A DNA stretch of 64,000 bases from Foetidibacter luteolus (GCF_009650435.1 NZ_VVIP01000012.1:126501-190500), one strand, 5' to 3'. Counted from the first letter of the stretch, positions 50,697 through 61,276 are shown. Notes: generated by a model from the sequence alone, not told the origin. Numbers and translations: made by a program.

Positions 50697-53108
50697 ATGG
50701 AAACCCTGCTCCTCACCCTTGTAATTATCCTGCTGATTATTCTTGCCAGCATGAACAAAAAGCTGGGCGGCATTAATACCTTGCTGGAAGAAACAGAAAG
50801 GCTTAACCGGCAAATTACCGAGTTAAACAGCAAAGTGGAAATACTGCAGAGACCCAGGCCCGGTGAAGAAAAACCCCCGGAAAAAGAACGGCCCGCCGCA
50901 CCACCTGTACCGCAGGTGAAACGGGAAATTACGCCCGATGCGGCACCACCTATGCCGGTAAAGGAAAAACCGGGTATGCCCACACCTGCGCCACAGCAGG
51001 ACAAACCGGTAGTAATAATCGCACCCCAGCCGCAAAAGCAGCAACCGGATGCGGCACCACCCCCTGAAGAAAGCTGGTTTGACAAATGGCTGCGCAATAA
51101 CCCCGACATAGAAAAATTTATTGGAGAGAACCTGGTAAATAAAATAGGCATCGGCGTACTGGTGCTGGGCATTGCCTTTTTTGTTAAATACGCCATAGAC
51201 CAGGATTGGATTAACGAGGTGGGCCGTGTGTGCATCGGTATGCTGTGCGGTGCACTTTTAATTGGTGTGGCACATTGGCTGCGCAACAGTTATAAAGCAT
51301 TTAGCTCAGTACTGGTGGGTGGTGGCCTGGTGGTGTTCTATTTTACTATAGCCTTTGCATTTCACCAGTACCAGTTGTTCAGCCAGCAGGCGGCGTTCAT
51401 CATCATGGTGGTTATAACAGGTTTTGCGGTGGCACTCTCTGTTTTATATGACCGGCTGGAAATTGCCGTACTGGCTACAGTGGGTGGTTTTCTTACACCA
51501 TTCCTGGTAAGTACGGGGCAAGGCAACTATATTGTACTGTTTACTTACCTGTGCATACTTAATGCAGGGCTTATTGTGCTGGCACTCTATAAACGCTGGC
51601 GTGTGCTGAATTTTATAGCCTTTGTTTTTACCATGTTTATCTACGGCGGCTGGGTGGTAAGTGAAACCGGTACAGAAAGGTTTTCTTACAGCGGCACCTT
51701 TTTGTTTGGCACTGTGTTTTACCTGATGTTTTTGGCCATGAATGTTATACACCATGCAGGAAGGGGCAGCAAACTTAAAGCTGTTGATTTAAGCCTGCTG
51801 CTGGCCATTAACCTTTGGTACTATGCGGCAGGCGCTTTTCTGCTGCATGAATGGGCGCCGGAATTCAAGGGGTTGTTTACGGCTTTGCTGGGCCTTATTA
51901 ACCTGGCGATGGCTTATACTTTTTACAGGCGTAATAGTATAGACAGGAACTTTGTTTTCCTGCTTATCGGCCTCACGCTTTCTTACATTTCACTGGCAGC
52001 GCCTGTGCAGCTAACCGGCAACTACATTACCCTGTTTTGGGCAACAGAAATGCTGGTACTGTTCTGGCTCTATCAAAAATCGGGCATAGGGCTCGTTAAA
52101 ATAGCTTCAGCCATTATTACCATACTGGTAACAGTAAGCTTGCTGATGGATTGGGGGCAGGTGTATCCGGTTTTCTATTCATCCAAAAAGCTACTGCCTG
52201 TGGTGGCCAACAAAGGATTTGTTACCGGTATTTTTACCGCATTTGCCATGGGTGGTATGCACCTGCTGTTTAAAAAAGAAGCCAACAGCTATTATGCTGC
52301 GGCTATCACCAATAAAGCAGTTGGCAGCTTTTACTTTTCGGCATTCCTGGTACTGTTATATGTTACAGGCGCCCTTGAGATCAATTACCAGTTTTCGCAA
52401 CGGTTTAGCGGTACAGGCATGCAGCACGTATGGTTACAGTTGTATAGTATTGTGTTTCTTGGTGTGCTGTTTATTGTATTTGCCAGGCAGCAGATTATCA
52501 AAGGCGCAAATACCTGGCTTATTCTTTCAGCACTGCTGTTTCTGTATTACCTGCTTAACATACCCAATATATACCGTACGGAAAAACTTGTGCTTTCTAC
52601 AGGTAGTTACCGGGGCTGGTTTGCCGGGCATTGGCTGGGTGCCGCCATTCTGCTGTGGTTTATGTATAGCATGGTGCAACATACAAGGCAAAGGCAGGCG
52701 CAAATGCAAGGTTTCATAAACGCTTTTACCTGGCTTGCAGTTATTGCTATTGTGATACTGCTGAGCGTTGAAATAAGGAATATGTATGTATGGATGATGT
52801 ATAAAGATCCGGCTTCTGTTAGCTATGCGGAAAACCTGTATAGCAAAGCAGGTCTTAGCATAGTATGGGGCTTGTCTTCATTCGCCTTAATATGGCTGGG
52901 CCTGCAAAAAAGGGTGAAGACTTTGCGTGTAATAGCGCTGCTGTTGTTTGGCCTTACCCTGCTTAAGTTGTTTGCCTACGACATAAAAAATATACCACCG
53001 GGCGGTAAAATAGCAGCCTTTATTTTACTGGGAGTGCTGCTGCTGGTAGTATCTTTTATGTACCAGCGCATTAAAAAAATACTGATAGATGATGCATCAA
53101 AGCCGTAA
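50697..53108 (+). CDS. DUF2339 polytopic membrane protein
   Basis: The 803-residue protein has an N-terminal anchor (LLLTLVIILLIILASM), a coiled segment to about residue 55 and a proline- and lysine-rich linker (about 55-120). SWFDKWLRNNPDIEKFIGEN, then LVNKIGIGVLVLGIAFFVKY, begin a long run of some 20 membrane segments. This is the DUF2339 layout. Its function is unknown; it may act in envelope biology. The stop overlaps the next gene's start by 20 bases, as DUF2339/DUF3999 pairs often do. Confidence 0.88.
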   Translation: METLLLTLVIILLIILASMNKKLGGINTLLEETERLNRQITELNSKVEILQRPRPGEEKPPEKERPAAPPVPQVKREITPDAAPPMPVKEKPGMPTPAPQQDKPVVIIAPQPQKQQPDAAPPPEESWFDKWLRNNPDIEKFIGENLVNKIGIGVLVLGIAFFVKYAIDQDWINEVGRVCIGMLCGALLIGVAHWLRNSYKAFSSVLVGGGLVVFYFTIAFAFHQYQLFSQQAAFIIMVVITGFAVALSVLYDRLEIAVLATVGGFLTPFLVSTGQGNYIVLFTYLCILNAGLIVLALYKRWRVLNFIAFVFTMFIYGGWVVSETGTERFSYSGTFLFGTVFYLMFLAMNVIHHAGRGSKLKAVDLSLLLAINLWYYAAGAFLLHEWAPEFKGLFTALLGLINLAMAYTFYRRNSIDRNFVFLLIGLTLSYISLAAPVQLTGNYITLFWATEMLVLFWLYQKSGIGLVKIASAIITILVTVSLLMDWGQVYPVFYSSKKLLPVVANKGFVTGIFTAFAMGGMHLLFKKEANSYYAAAITNKAVGSFYFSAFLVLLYVTGALEINYQFSQRFSGTGMQHVWLQLYSIVFLGVLFIVFARQQIIKGANTWLILSALLFLYYLLNIPNIYRTEKLVLSTGSYRGWFAGHWLGAAILLWFMYSMVQHTRQRQAQMQGFINAFTWLAVIAIVILLSVEIRNMYVWMMYKDPASVSYAENLYSKAGLSIVWGLSSFALIWLGLQKRVKTLRVIALLLFGLTLLKLFAYDIKNIPPGGKIAAFILLGVLLLVVSFMYQRIKKILIDDASKP

Positions 53109-54291
53109 TATATTGCTCTGCCTGCTGGTAGCCTGCTGCAGCATGGGCAAGGCACAGCAGTTTGGCAAAAAAGCAGCGCTGCAGCCGGTAACGGCTACGG
53201 GCTTTTATGCTATTGATATTAACCCGCAATTAAGCAGCTTCAGCACGCTGGATTTTGCCGACCTGCGCATTGCCGATGAACAGGGCCAATACCAACCTTA
53301 CATAATACGGTCACATGTGGAGCATTTTTTTTCAAGGCAAAGCCAGCCGCTTCCCATCATCAGCAATACCGTTACAGACAGTGGTAAAACCGTTTTGATT
53401 GTTGAAAACAGCCAGCAGCAAAAGCTTAAAGAGGTTACACTTGTTATTCGCAATGCCGTGGTTAGCCGTACTGCCAATATAAGTGGCAGTGATAACCGCC
53501 AAAGCTGGTTTGCCATAGCTGAGAATGTTAACCTGGAAAGCCGGTTTTCTGATAGTGCGGACAGGTATGTACAGCAGTTTCAATTTCCGTTAAGCTCTTA
53601 CAGGTATTTTAAAATTGAAATCAATAATGGCAAAAATGATGCATTGAGTATCATAAGTGCCGGGCATTTTACCGCTGTGGAAGGCAACCAGCAGGCTGCT
53701 ATGTATGTATCCAACCCCGCTTGTGATTTTATACAGAAGGACAGCAACAACATTAGCTGCATTAATGTTACGCAGTCTGCTTCCTTTCATACTGACAGAA
53801 TTGTACTTTACGTAAAAGGCCCAAAATTTTTTAAGCGTGCCGTTGATATACAAGCAGGCGGCATGCTGCACAGTTTCTTCATTTCTGCTGATACGGTTTT
53901 TAATTTCTATCCATCCTCTTTTAAGCAGCGTTACTTTGTAATCAGAATTTACAATGGCGACAACCCGCCGCTTACGGTAACAAGAGTGGCCACACAACAG
54001 CAGCATAAACAAGTGGTAACTTATCTTGAGGCAACCAAAAACTACCACCTGCTGCTCAGCGATTCTCTTGCGGTAAAACCCGATTATGATTTGCAGCAGT
54101 TTGCCGACAGCATACCGGCGGATATAAAAACACTTGGCTTTGAAAGTATTGTTGACAATAACCCACCTGCTGCAGGGTTACCCAGCGCATCCGCCTGGAA
54201 AAAATGGCTATGGCCAATACTGATTGCTGTGCTGGCCGTGCTGGCGATGTTTACATTGAGGTTGTTGAAAGATGTACAGAAAAAGCAGTAG
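53089..54291 (+). CDS. DUF3999-like exported protein
   Basis: The 400-residue protein has a signal (NILLCLLVACCSMGKAQQ), an extracytoplasmic body of beta-type sequence with STLDFADLRIADEQGQYQPY near residue 45, and one membrane segment near the end (KWLWPILIAVLAVLAMFTLR). The start and position fit DUF3999 proteins found after DUF2339 genes. It overlaps DUF2339 by 20 bases, so the products likely work together. Family match is moderate. Confidence 0.68.
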   Translation: MMHQSRNILLCLLVACCSMGKAQQFGKKAALQPVTATGFYAIDINPQLSSFSTLDFADLRIADEQGQYQPYIIRSHVEHFFSRQSQPLPIISNTVTDSGKTVLIVENSQQQKLKEVTLVIRNAVVSRTANISGSDNRQSWFAIAENVNLESRFSDSADRYVQQFQFPLSSYRYFKIEINNGKNDALSIISAGHFTAVEGNQQAAMYVSNPACDFIQKDSNNISCINVTQSASFHTDRIVLYVKGPKFFKRAVDIQAGGMLHSFFISADTVFNFYPSSFKQRYFVIRIYNGDNPPLTVTRVATQQQHKQVVTYLEATKNYHLLLSDSLAVKPDYDLQQFADSIPADIKTLGFESIVDNNPPAAGLPSASAWKKWLWPILIAVLAVLAMFTLRLLKDVQKKQ

Positions 54292-54330
54292 GTAGTAGGG
54301 TGAGTGGTGAGTAGTGAGTGGTGAGTAGGG
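54288..54330 (+). repeat. GTGAGTAGTGAG short-unit repeat
   Basis: GTAGTAGGGTGAGTGGTGAG and TAGTGAGTGGTGAGTAGGG follow the DUF3999-like stop. The run is related to 40621-40655. Confidence 0.55.
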
Positions 54331-54432
54331 GGCATCCCTCTTCGCCCTTCATCAATCCTTGTTCCTTGTTCGATATTCCTTCTCTGTCACCCCAAAAATA
54401 GCTTACAGTATTATCGTATTTTTACTGGCGTC

Positions 54433-56211
54433 ATGCAGCTTACACCGGAACAACAGTCTATTATTAATACCAACGGCAACCTGGTTATTAATGCCGTGGC
54501 TGGTAGTGGCAAAACCACTACGCTTATTGAATATGCCAAAACCCGCCCTGCCGGTAAACGCATACTTTACCTGGCTTTTAATAAAACGGTTAAGAATGAG
54601 GCCATCGAAAAATTCAGGGCTGCCGGCGTGATGAATGTTAAGGTGGAAACCGCTCATTCACTTGCTTTTGATTACGTAGTTAAATTCAGCAACTACCAGG
54701 TGGTGCAGGGTTACAAAAGTTATGAGCTTTGCGAAATACTCGATATTAAAACCGGAGACCGGCATACGGATTTTATTATTGCCAGCCATGTAAACAAGTT
54801 CATCAGCTATTTCTGTAACAGCAAAGCTGCCAAAGTGCAGGAGCTTAATTACGCGGAGGTGGTTACGGAACCAAAGGCACACAACTTTGTAAATAATTTC
54901 TATAAACAGATAGAGCAGTTTACCCGCGAAGCATTGGGCAAAATGTACAAAGGGGAAATTGCCGTAACGCATGATTTTTATTTGAAGAAATTCCAGTTAG
55001 ACCAGCCTGTACTGCCTTACGATTACATACTGTTTGACGAAGGCCAGGACGCCAGCGCCGCCATGCTGGATGTTTTTTTGAACCAGCAAAATGCTGTTAA
55101 GGTAATTGTAGGCGATATGCACCAGCAGATATATGGCTGGCGCTATGCCATCAACAGTTTGCAGCAGGTTAATTTTCCCGTTTACAACTTAAGCAACAGT
55201 TTTCGCTTTGATGATGAAGTAGCTCTAGTTGCCAATAAAATACTGGCCTGGAAAAAGCTGTTAAGCCAGCCGCCAGCCGTGAAACTCACCGGCGCAGGAG
55301 AGCCGCCAGACTTGGTAAAAACAAAAGCCACGCTTGGCCGTACCAATCTTAGCCTGCTGTTAAATGCCATTGCCCAGTGGCAGCATGGCGTTATTAAAAC
55401 CATACACTTTGAAGGTAATATCAACAGCTATACGTTTGCGGATGAAGGCGCATCCCTGTACGATGTGCTTAGCCTGTACAATGGCAAGCCGGATAAAATA
55501 AAAGACAAGCTGATTGCCGGCATGAAAACCATGCACGAGCTGGAGGAATACATTGAGAAAACAGAAGACAACAGCTTGGCAATGATTGTGGAAGTGGTAA
55601 AGGAATTCGGCAACCGGCTGCCTGCGCTGATTAACGACCTGAAGACCAACCATACAGCCGCAAGGGAAGATGCTGACATGATATTCAGCACCGTGCACCG
55701 CTGCAAGGGCATGGAATATGATGAGGTTACGTTGCTGAACGACTTTATCAACGAAACCAAACTGCAAAACTATATCTCGCAGATGGGTGGCGAAGACATT
55801 AGCGAAGCGGATAAAAACCGGCTGGCCGAAGAAGTAAACATACTCTACGTTGCTGCCACACGTGCCAAAGGCAGGTTGAGAATTCCGCCGGACATTAACC
55901 CGCTGCGCAATATAGAACTGGCGCAGGAACCGGCGCCCATCAGCTATGGCAAAAAGAATTACCAGCATTACAAATCTTTCGAAGATTGGGATACATACAG
56001 CAAATCAGCTTATAGTAAAAACAGCCAGGCCGGTACCATACAAAAAGCCAACTATGGCAAGCGCTGGACGGATGAAGAAGAAAAAACAGCCGCTGCGCTG
56101 TACAAAAAAGGGGTAACACTTAAAGAAATCTCAGCGGAGCTAAACCGCAGTGCCGGGGCTGTAAGAATCAAGCTCATCAACATGGGCCTCCTGGATGAAA
56201 ATGTATTCTAA
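54433..56211 (+). CDS. UvrD-family helicase with a C-terminal Myb/SANT-like domain
   Basis: The 592-residue protein has motif I NAVAGSGKTTTLIEY, Ia YLAFNKTVKNEA, II ILFDEGQDAS, III DMHQQIYGWRYA, IV NSFRFDDEV, V TVHRCKGMEYDEV and VI LYVAATRAKG, in order. It is a superfamily-1 3'-5' helicase of the UvrD/FBH1 type acting on DNA. The tail (about 540-590) reads GKRWTDEEEKTAAALYKKGV, then TLKEISAELNRSAGAVRIKL, a Myb/SANT- or GcrA-like DNA-binding helix set. It converges with the LacI gene, four bases apart. Confidence 0.88.
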   Translation: MQLTPEQQSIINTNGNLVINAVAGSGKTTTLIEYAKTRPAGKRILYLAFNKTVKNEAIEKFRAAGVMNVKVETAHSLAFDYVVKFSNYQVVQGYKSYELCEILDIKTGDRHTDFIIASHVNKFISYFCNSKAAKVQELNYAEVVTEPKAHNFVNNFYKQIEQFTREALGKMYKGEIAVTHDFYLKKFQLDQPVLPYDYILFDEGQDASAAMLDVFLNQQNAVKVIVGDMHQQIYGWRYAINSLQQVNFPVYNLSNSFRFDDEVALVANKILAWKKLLSQPPAVKLTGAGEPPDLVKTKATLGRTNLSLLLNAIAQWQHGVIKTIHFEGNINSYTFADEGASLYDVLSLYNGKPDKIKDKLIAGMKTMHELEEYIEKTEDNSLAMIVEVVKEFGNRLPALINDLKTNHTAAREDADMIFSTVHRCKGMEYDEVTLLNDFINETKLQNYISQMGGEDISEADKNRLAEEVNILYVAATRAKGRLRIPPDINPLRNIELAQEPAPISYGKKNYQHYKSFEDWDTYSKSAYSKNSQAGTIQKANYGKRWTDEEEKTAAALYKKGVTLKEISAELNRSAGAVRIKLINMGLLDENVF

Positions 56212-56215
56212 AAGC

Positions 56216-57220
56216 TTATGCGCCTCCCGTAGATGCCCTTATATTAAGTTGTGAGGTAATCACCACATTTTGTTCAGCCAGCATAAAAGAGTTCTTCTCC
56301 AGGCTCCTGAACAGTAGCTGGGCAGCACGTTCGCCCATTTCGTAGGCCGGTTGTGTTATGGTGGTAAGAGAGGGGTTTAAAAATGCCGCTGTTTCCAGGT
56401 TACAAAAGCCCACAAGTTTTATATCCGCAGGTATGGTTAACCCCAGGCGGCTGCAGGCGTTGTAAACAGGCATCGCCAGTTTTTCAACAGAAGCAATAAC
56501 GCCATCCGGCCGGCTCGGGTGGTCAAGCAGTTCTTCAATGGCCTGCAGGTTGGCCGTATCGCTTCCGGGGCAAAGTATGGCATGGCCGCCGGCGGCTATA
56601 CAGTAATCCTCTAACGCTTTTTTGTAGCCCGCCATACGTTCGTTGGTAATGGCCAGGTTGGGCGATGTGGCCAGGTAGGCAATTTTTGTACAGCCCCTTT
56701 CCGCCAGGTGGCTGGCGGCAACATAACCCATTTCAAAATCGTTCGTCATTACTTTGGCGGTATCCACTTCACTGCAAACCCTGTCAAACAAAACAACGGG
56801 CATGGCGTTTTCCTGCAGGGCATTAATATGCAGGTATTCGCGGGTATCTTTTGTTACAGACAATAAAACGCCATCTACCCGGCCGCTTTTAAAATCATTC
56901 AGTATGGCTTCTTCACGTAATACATCCTCGTGGGTAAGGTATATCAACACATGGTAACCCTTTGTCCGCGCCACCGATTCAATGCCGTTAATGGCCAGCG
57001 AAAAAAAACTGTCTGATATTTCGGGCACCACAACGCCTATGGTTTTGCTCTTTCTTTTACGCAGGCTGCTGGCGTAAGGGTTGGGTATATAATTAAGCCT
57101 CACCGCCATTTCATGCACCCGTCTTTTGGTCTCGGTACTTATTTCGTAGCTGTCTTTTAAGGCTTTAGAAATGGTACCAACAGATAGGTTTAGTTCCTCG
57201 GCAAGCTTCCTGATAGTCAT
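56216..57220 (-). CDS. LacI-family transcriptional regulator
   Basis: From the ATG at 57220 the product is 334 residues: HTH MTIRKLAEELNLSVGTISKA, the hinge region SLRKRKSKTIGVVVPEISD and a periplasmic-binding-like core with FDGVLLSVTKD-type strands and IPADIKLVGFCNLETAAFL. The 57319 start would add 33 odd residues and cover the operator. LacI regulators bind sugars and repress glycan operons. The divergent VCBS lipoprotein and SusC genes are the likely targets, and autoregulation is suggested by the palindrome at 57244-57263. Confidence 0.9.
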   Translation of the reverse strand: MTIRKLAEELNLSVGTISKALKDSYEISTETKRRVHEMAVRLNYIPNPYASSLRKRKSKTIGVVVPEISDSFFSLAINGIESVARTKGYHVLIYLTHEDVLREEAILNDFKSGRVDGVLLSVTKDTREYLHINALQENAMPVVLFDRVCSEVDTAKVMTNDFEMGYVAASHLAERGCTKIAYLATSPNLAITNERMAGYKKALEDYCIAAGGHAILCPGSDTANLQAIEELLDHPSRPDGVIASVEKLAMPVYNACSRLGLTIPADIKLVGFCNLETAAFLNPSLTTITQPAYEMGERAAQLLFRSLEKNSFMLAEQNVVITSQLNIRASTGGA

Positions 57221-57243
57221 ACACTCAATGTTTATGCGGGTTC

Positions 57244-57263
57244 TTACGAAACCGGTTTCGTAA
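57244..57263. promoter_or_regulatory. Perfect 20-base palindrome, probable LacI-type operator
   Basis: TTACGAAACCGGTTTCGTAA lies 24 bases before the regulator's start codon. Its symmetry, central CG and length are typical of LacI-family operators, so autoregulation is likely. No second full copy is found in the window. AACCGTTTCGTAAATAA at 28299 is only a half-like match. Confidence 0.7.
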
Positions 57264-57481
57264 ATAAAGTCGCTGTAAAACACTCTAAGATTACAAAAAA
57301 TATGAAATTTAAGCTCCACTATTTAGCCATATACACCGCCTTTTTTAACGCAGAGGCCGGTAATGTATTGTCAAATAGGCCAATACCCGGCAAAACATAC
57401 AGTTTACCGGAAGTATTCTGCCGCTGAAGCGGCAAATCAAAATAATTTTTTTGGAGACAGGGGTCCGGTATTTCAATTAAG

Positions 57482-57523
57482 GGTCCGTTGTGTCACTCAC
57501 TTGTACTGTAGTAATTCTATTCG
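57482..57523 (-). repeat. CR-B fragment in the LacI/VCBS intergenic region
   Basis: GTCCGTTGTGTCACTCACTT and GTACTG match the core of the diverged copy at 17206. The rest of the 57264-57845 gap has no gene I can support; TATAACTTTA near 57745 could be a -7 element for the VCBS gene. Confidence 0.4.
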
Positions 57524-57845
57524 CCAATTGCCACAGTAGCCTGCCCCGGGCAAATAAGGGGCCCGGTTTTCATGGCGGCATTAAAGTGTGCAGGATTAAC
57601 CGGTAAAAAAGCGCAATTAGTATTTCAGTATCCAATGATAAAATCAGCACCTGTGCACCACACAGGTAATCTTTGGCCGTTGTAACTAACCTTGGCAGCC
57701 ACTTCGTTATGTGGTAACCACTTCAACCTCAACCTTTTAATAACTATAACTTTACCTGGCGCATGGCATGGATGCGCTAACTTGGCGGCTTCCCCAAAAC
57801 AAAAGGCCGGCAATGCTTAGAAATGCAGCGAAACTGAAACTACTT

Positions 57846-60800
57846 ATGACTTCCAGGGTTATCCCATACTTTATTGCCATGCTATGCCTTTTAAGCCAGG
57901 GCTGTAAACCAGGTGCGGAAGAAACCCGTTTTGTTGCCTTGCCAGCTTCAGCTACCGGCATTGATTTTAAAAATGAAATAAAAGAAACCCCCGACTTCAA
58001 CATACTTACCTACGAGTACCTCTACAACGGCGGCGGCGTAGCCGTGGGTGATATTAATAATGATGGCCTTACCGATATAGTTTTCTCCGGCAACATGGTG
58101 GCATCCAGGCTTTACCTTAACAAAGGCAACATGGCTTTTGAAGATATATCTGCAAAAGCTGGCTTTACTGACAGGCAAAAGTGGAAAACCGGCGTGATAT
58201 TGAGCGATGTAAATGGAGATGGCCTCCTGGATATTTACCTGTGTTACAGCGGCCCCACCAGCGATGCGGAACGTGCCAACCAGCTCTTCATCAATACCGG
58301 TATTAAAAACGGCATACCCTCTTTTGAGGAAAAAGCAAAGGAGTACGGGCTGGATGCGCCGGGCACATATTCTACTACCGCTTCTTTTTTTGATATGGAT
58401 AATGATGGCGACCTGGACATGTTCCTGGTAAACCATGCGGATATGTTTTACAACCCCTTCTATAATACGGGTAAGCTGCGGGCTACACGCCACCCCAAAT
58501 TCGGCAACCGCCTGTACCGTAATGAGGAGGGATTTTTTAAAGATATCAGCGATTCAGCCGGCATTGCGGGCAGCGGCCTCAACTTTGGTTTAAGCGTAAC
58601 CACCACCGATATCAATAACGATGGCTTTACTGACATTTATGTAACCAATGATTATGATGAACGCGATTTCCTTTACCTCAATAACCATAACGGCACATTC
58701 AGGGAAGTGCTGGACAAATCTGCAGGGCACATTTCAGAATTCGCCATGGGCTCCGATGCGGCCGATTACAACAACGACCTCCGGCCCGACCTGCTGGTGC
58801 TGGACATGCTGCCCGAAGACAACCACCGTCAAAAGCTGCTGAAGGGCGCCGACACATACGATAAGTACAACACCCGGTTGCAGCACGGCTTTCACAAGCA
58901 GCAAATGCGCAATACCCTGCAGCTAAACAACGGTACCGATACCGCCGGCCAACCCATATTAAGCGAGGTGGGCCAGTTGGCGGGTATTCCTGCCACAGAC
59001 TGGAGCTGGGCCCCGCTCTTTGCCGATTTTGACAATGATGGCTGGAAAGATATCTTCATCTCCAACGGCATTTACAAAGACATTACCAACCTGGATTTTG
59101 TAAAATATACATCCGGCTACAGCAACAACTTCACCGGGCAAAAAGGCGATAAAAAGCAAATGTGGCAACTGATACAGGAAATGCCTTCCACCAGGCTCAA
59201 CAACTATTTTTACCGCAACAACCATAACCTTACTTTTTCCGACGTATCCAAAAGCTGGGGCTCCGGCAATAATGCCATCAGCAATGGCAGCGCTTATGCA
59301 GACCTGGATAATGACGGCAACCTGGATATCATTATCAACCGCCTTAACGATGGGCCGCTGATACTAAGAAACAATGCCCCCAAAAGCGATTCAGCCAATT
59401 ACCTGAAACTGAAATTAAAAGGGGCAGCCAAAAACACCATGGGCATTGGCGCTAAAATAACCGTGCAGTCGGCACAGGGCAGCCAGTTATACGAGCAGTT
59501 TACCAGCCGTGGTTTTCAATCGTCTGTTGACCCTGTGGTGCACATAGGAACCGGTGCAGACAGTATCATACAAAGTATTACCGTGCAGTGGCCGGGTGGT
59601 AAAATCTCAAAGCTTGATAATGTAAAGGGTAACGCCATTATTACTGTTGACGAGGCCAGGGCTTTAGCAGGTACTGCAGCCCCGCAACCTGTACCAGCTT
59701 CTTTATTTAAGGATATAACCGCGGGTGCAGGAATTAATTTTGTGCATTCCTCCTCGGCTTTTGTTGATTTTAAGATATCCCCATTGCTGCCCTTCCAGCC
59801 TTCTAAAACGGGGCCGGCACTTGCTGCCGGAGATGTTAATGGCGATGGGTTGGAAGATGTATTTATCGGGGCCTCTGCCCGACAGGATGCCATACTCTAT
59901 TTACAAACCAGGGAGGGTAAGTTTATTCCTGCTGCAAACCAGCCCTGGAATTCGGACAAGAGCATTACTATTACAGATGTGCTTTTCTTTGATGCGGATA
60001 AGGATGGGGATAATGACCTGTACCTGGTTAGCGGTGGTGCGGATTATTACCTGCACGCCAAAAATTACCAGGACAAGATTTTTGTAAACGATGGCAAAGG
60101 CGTTTTTACCTGGGCTAGAAACGCACTGCCCGCTGAAACCGAAAGCGGCAGTTGTGCCCGTGCAGCAGATATGAACAATGATGGCCTGCCCGACCTTTTT
60201 GTAGGCAGTAAACTGATGCCGGGCCGTTTCCCGGAAAAGCCCCTTAGCTTATTGCTTACCAACAAAAGCAGTAAAGACAACCTGCTGTTTGAAAAAGATG
60301 TACAGCAAAAAGATACGACGTTATCAGGCGCCGGCCTTGTTACAGATGCATTGTGGTTAGACTTGAACAAAGACGGTTGGAAAGACCTTATTGTCACCGG
60401 CCTTTTTATGCCCATCACGGTTTTTGAAAACAACAAGGGTATGTTATTTAACAAAACAAAAGAATACGGCCTGGCCGATACCGAAGGCTGGTGGTGCCGT
60501 ATTGCCGCCGCCGATTTTGATAAAGACGGCGACAGCGACCTGGTTATTGGAAATATGGGCATTAACACCCAGTTCAAAGCATCTGTTGCGGAGCCCCTTA
60601 GTGTTACTTATGCCGATTTTAACGGCGATGGCGTGCTGGACCCCGTGCTGGCCTATTACAACCAGGGCCGCAGCTACCCCTATTTTTCCCGGGATGAAGT
60701 GATGGAGCAAATGCCCGTGCTGCAAAAAAAGTTCGGCAGGTATAAAGATTATGCGGATGCGCAATTGGCAGATATGTTTCCGGCCGAAAAGCTGGACAAA

Positions 60801-61190
60801 GCATCCCAGGCAATCGTTAAGACATTGTATTCTGTTTACCTGGTGAAACAGGGCGGTAAGTTTGAGATAAAGCATTTGCCCATGGAAGCGCAGGTAAGCA
60901 TGGCGAATGGGCTTTGCCCCACAGATATAGATGGCGATGGCAATACCGACCTGTTGGTGGCAGGCAACTTTTACCCAATGCGTGTGCAGCTCGGCCCCAT
61001 GGATGCATCCATTGGCGTATTGCTTAAAGGGGATGGTAAAGGCGGGTTTATACCACAGCCGTATAAATCAACAGGATTATATATGCCCGGCGATGTAAGA
61101 GATGTAAAGATGCTGTCGGCAGCAAAAGGCAAACTTTTCATAACCGCCCGGGCCGGGGATGCAGTGCAGGTGGTAAGAAGTGAACAGTAG
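57846..61190 (+). CDS. CRTAC1/ASPIC-UnbV-type FG-GAP/VCBS repeat lipoprotein
   Basis: From the ATG at 57846 the 1114-residue product starts MTSRVIPYFIAMLCLLSQGC with a lipobox. At least twelve FG-GAP calcium-loop blades follow, such as DINNDGLTDIVFSG, DVNGDGLLDIYLC, DMDNDGDLDMFLV, DFDNDGWKDIFIS, DVNGDGLEDVFIG and DIDGDGNTDLLVAG. An ASPIC/UnbV domain sits near the middle (GIGAKITVQSAQGSQLYEQF, then VQWPGGK). These are surface beta-propellers common beside SusC/SusD genes. The ATG at 57768 would add 26 residues before the signal. It is 453 bases upstream of susC on the same strand. Confidence 0.87.
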   Translation: MTSRVIPYFIAMLCLLSQGCKPGAEETRFVALPASATGIDFKNEIKETPDFNILTYEYLYNGGGVAVGDINNDGLTDIVFSGNMVASRLYLNKGNMAFEDISAKAGFTDRQKWKTGVILSDVNGDGLLDIYLCYSGPTSDAERANQLFINTGIKNGIPSFEEKAKEYGLDAPGTYSTTASFFDMDNDGDLDMFLVNHADMFYNPFYNTGKLRATRHPKFGNRLYRNEEGFFKDISDSAGIAGSGLNFGLSVTTTDINNDGFTDIYVTNDYDERDFLYLNNHNGTFREVLDKSAGHISEFAMGSDAADYNNDLRPDLLVLDMLPEDNHRQKLLKGADTYDKYNTRLQHGFHKQQMRNTLQLNNGTDTAGQPILSEVGQLAGIPATDWSWAPLFADFDNDGWKDIFISNGIYKDITNLDFVKYTSGYSNNFTGQKGDKKQMWQLIQEMPSTRLNNYFYRNNHNLTFSDVSKSWGSGNNAISNGSAYADLDNDGNLDIIINRLNDGPLILRNNAPKSDSANYLKLKLKGAAKNTMGIGAKITVQSAQGSQLYEQFTSRGFQSSVDPVVHIGTGADSIIQSITVQWPGGKISKLDNVKGNAIITVDEARALAGTAAPQPVPASLFKDITAGAGINFVHSSSAFVDFKISPLLPFQPSKTGPALAAGDVNGDGLEDVFIGASARQDAILYLQTREGKFIPAANQPWNSDKSITITDVLFFDADKDGDNDLYLVSGGADYYLHAKNYQDKIFVNDGKGVFTWARNALPAETESGSCARAADMNNDGLPDLFVGSKLMPGRFPEKPLSLLLTNKSSKDNLLFEKDVQQKDTTLSGAGLVTDALWLDLNKDGWKDLIVTGLFMPITVFENNKGMLFNKTKEYGLADTEGWWCRIAAADFDKDGDSDLVIGNMGINTQFKASVAEPLSVTYADFNGDGVLDPVLAYYNQGRSYPYFSRDEVMEQMPVLQKKFGRYKDYADAQLADMFPAEKLDKASQAIVKTLYSVYLVKQGGKFEIKHLPMEAQVSMANGLCPTDIDGDGNTDLLVAGNFYPMRVQLGPMDASIGVLLKGDGKGGFIPQPYKSTGLYMPGDVRDVKMLSAAKGKLFITARAGDAVQVVRSEQ

Positions 61191-61276
61191 AAGGCGTTGT
61201 TTGATGTTCGGTTGTTCAAGGTTCAAGGTTTAATGTTGGGTTGTTCAATGCTGAGTCAGTGTCTTTTAGTTAAGTA

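Noticed and set aside
57625..57813. 62-residue minus-strand frame between the LacI and VCBS genes
   Set aside because: It overlaps the VCBS promoter and start region, and shows no recognisable pattern.
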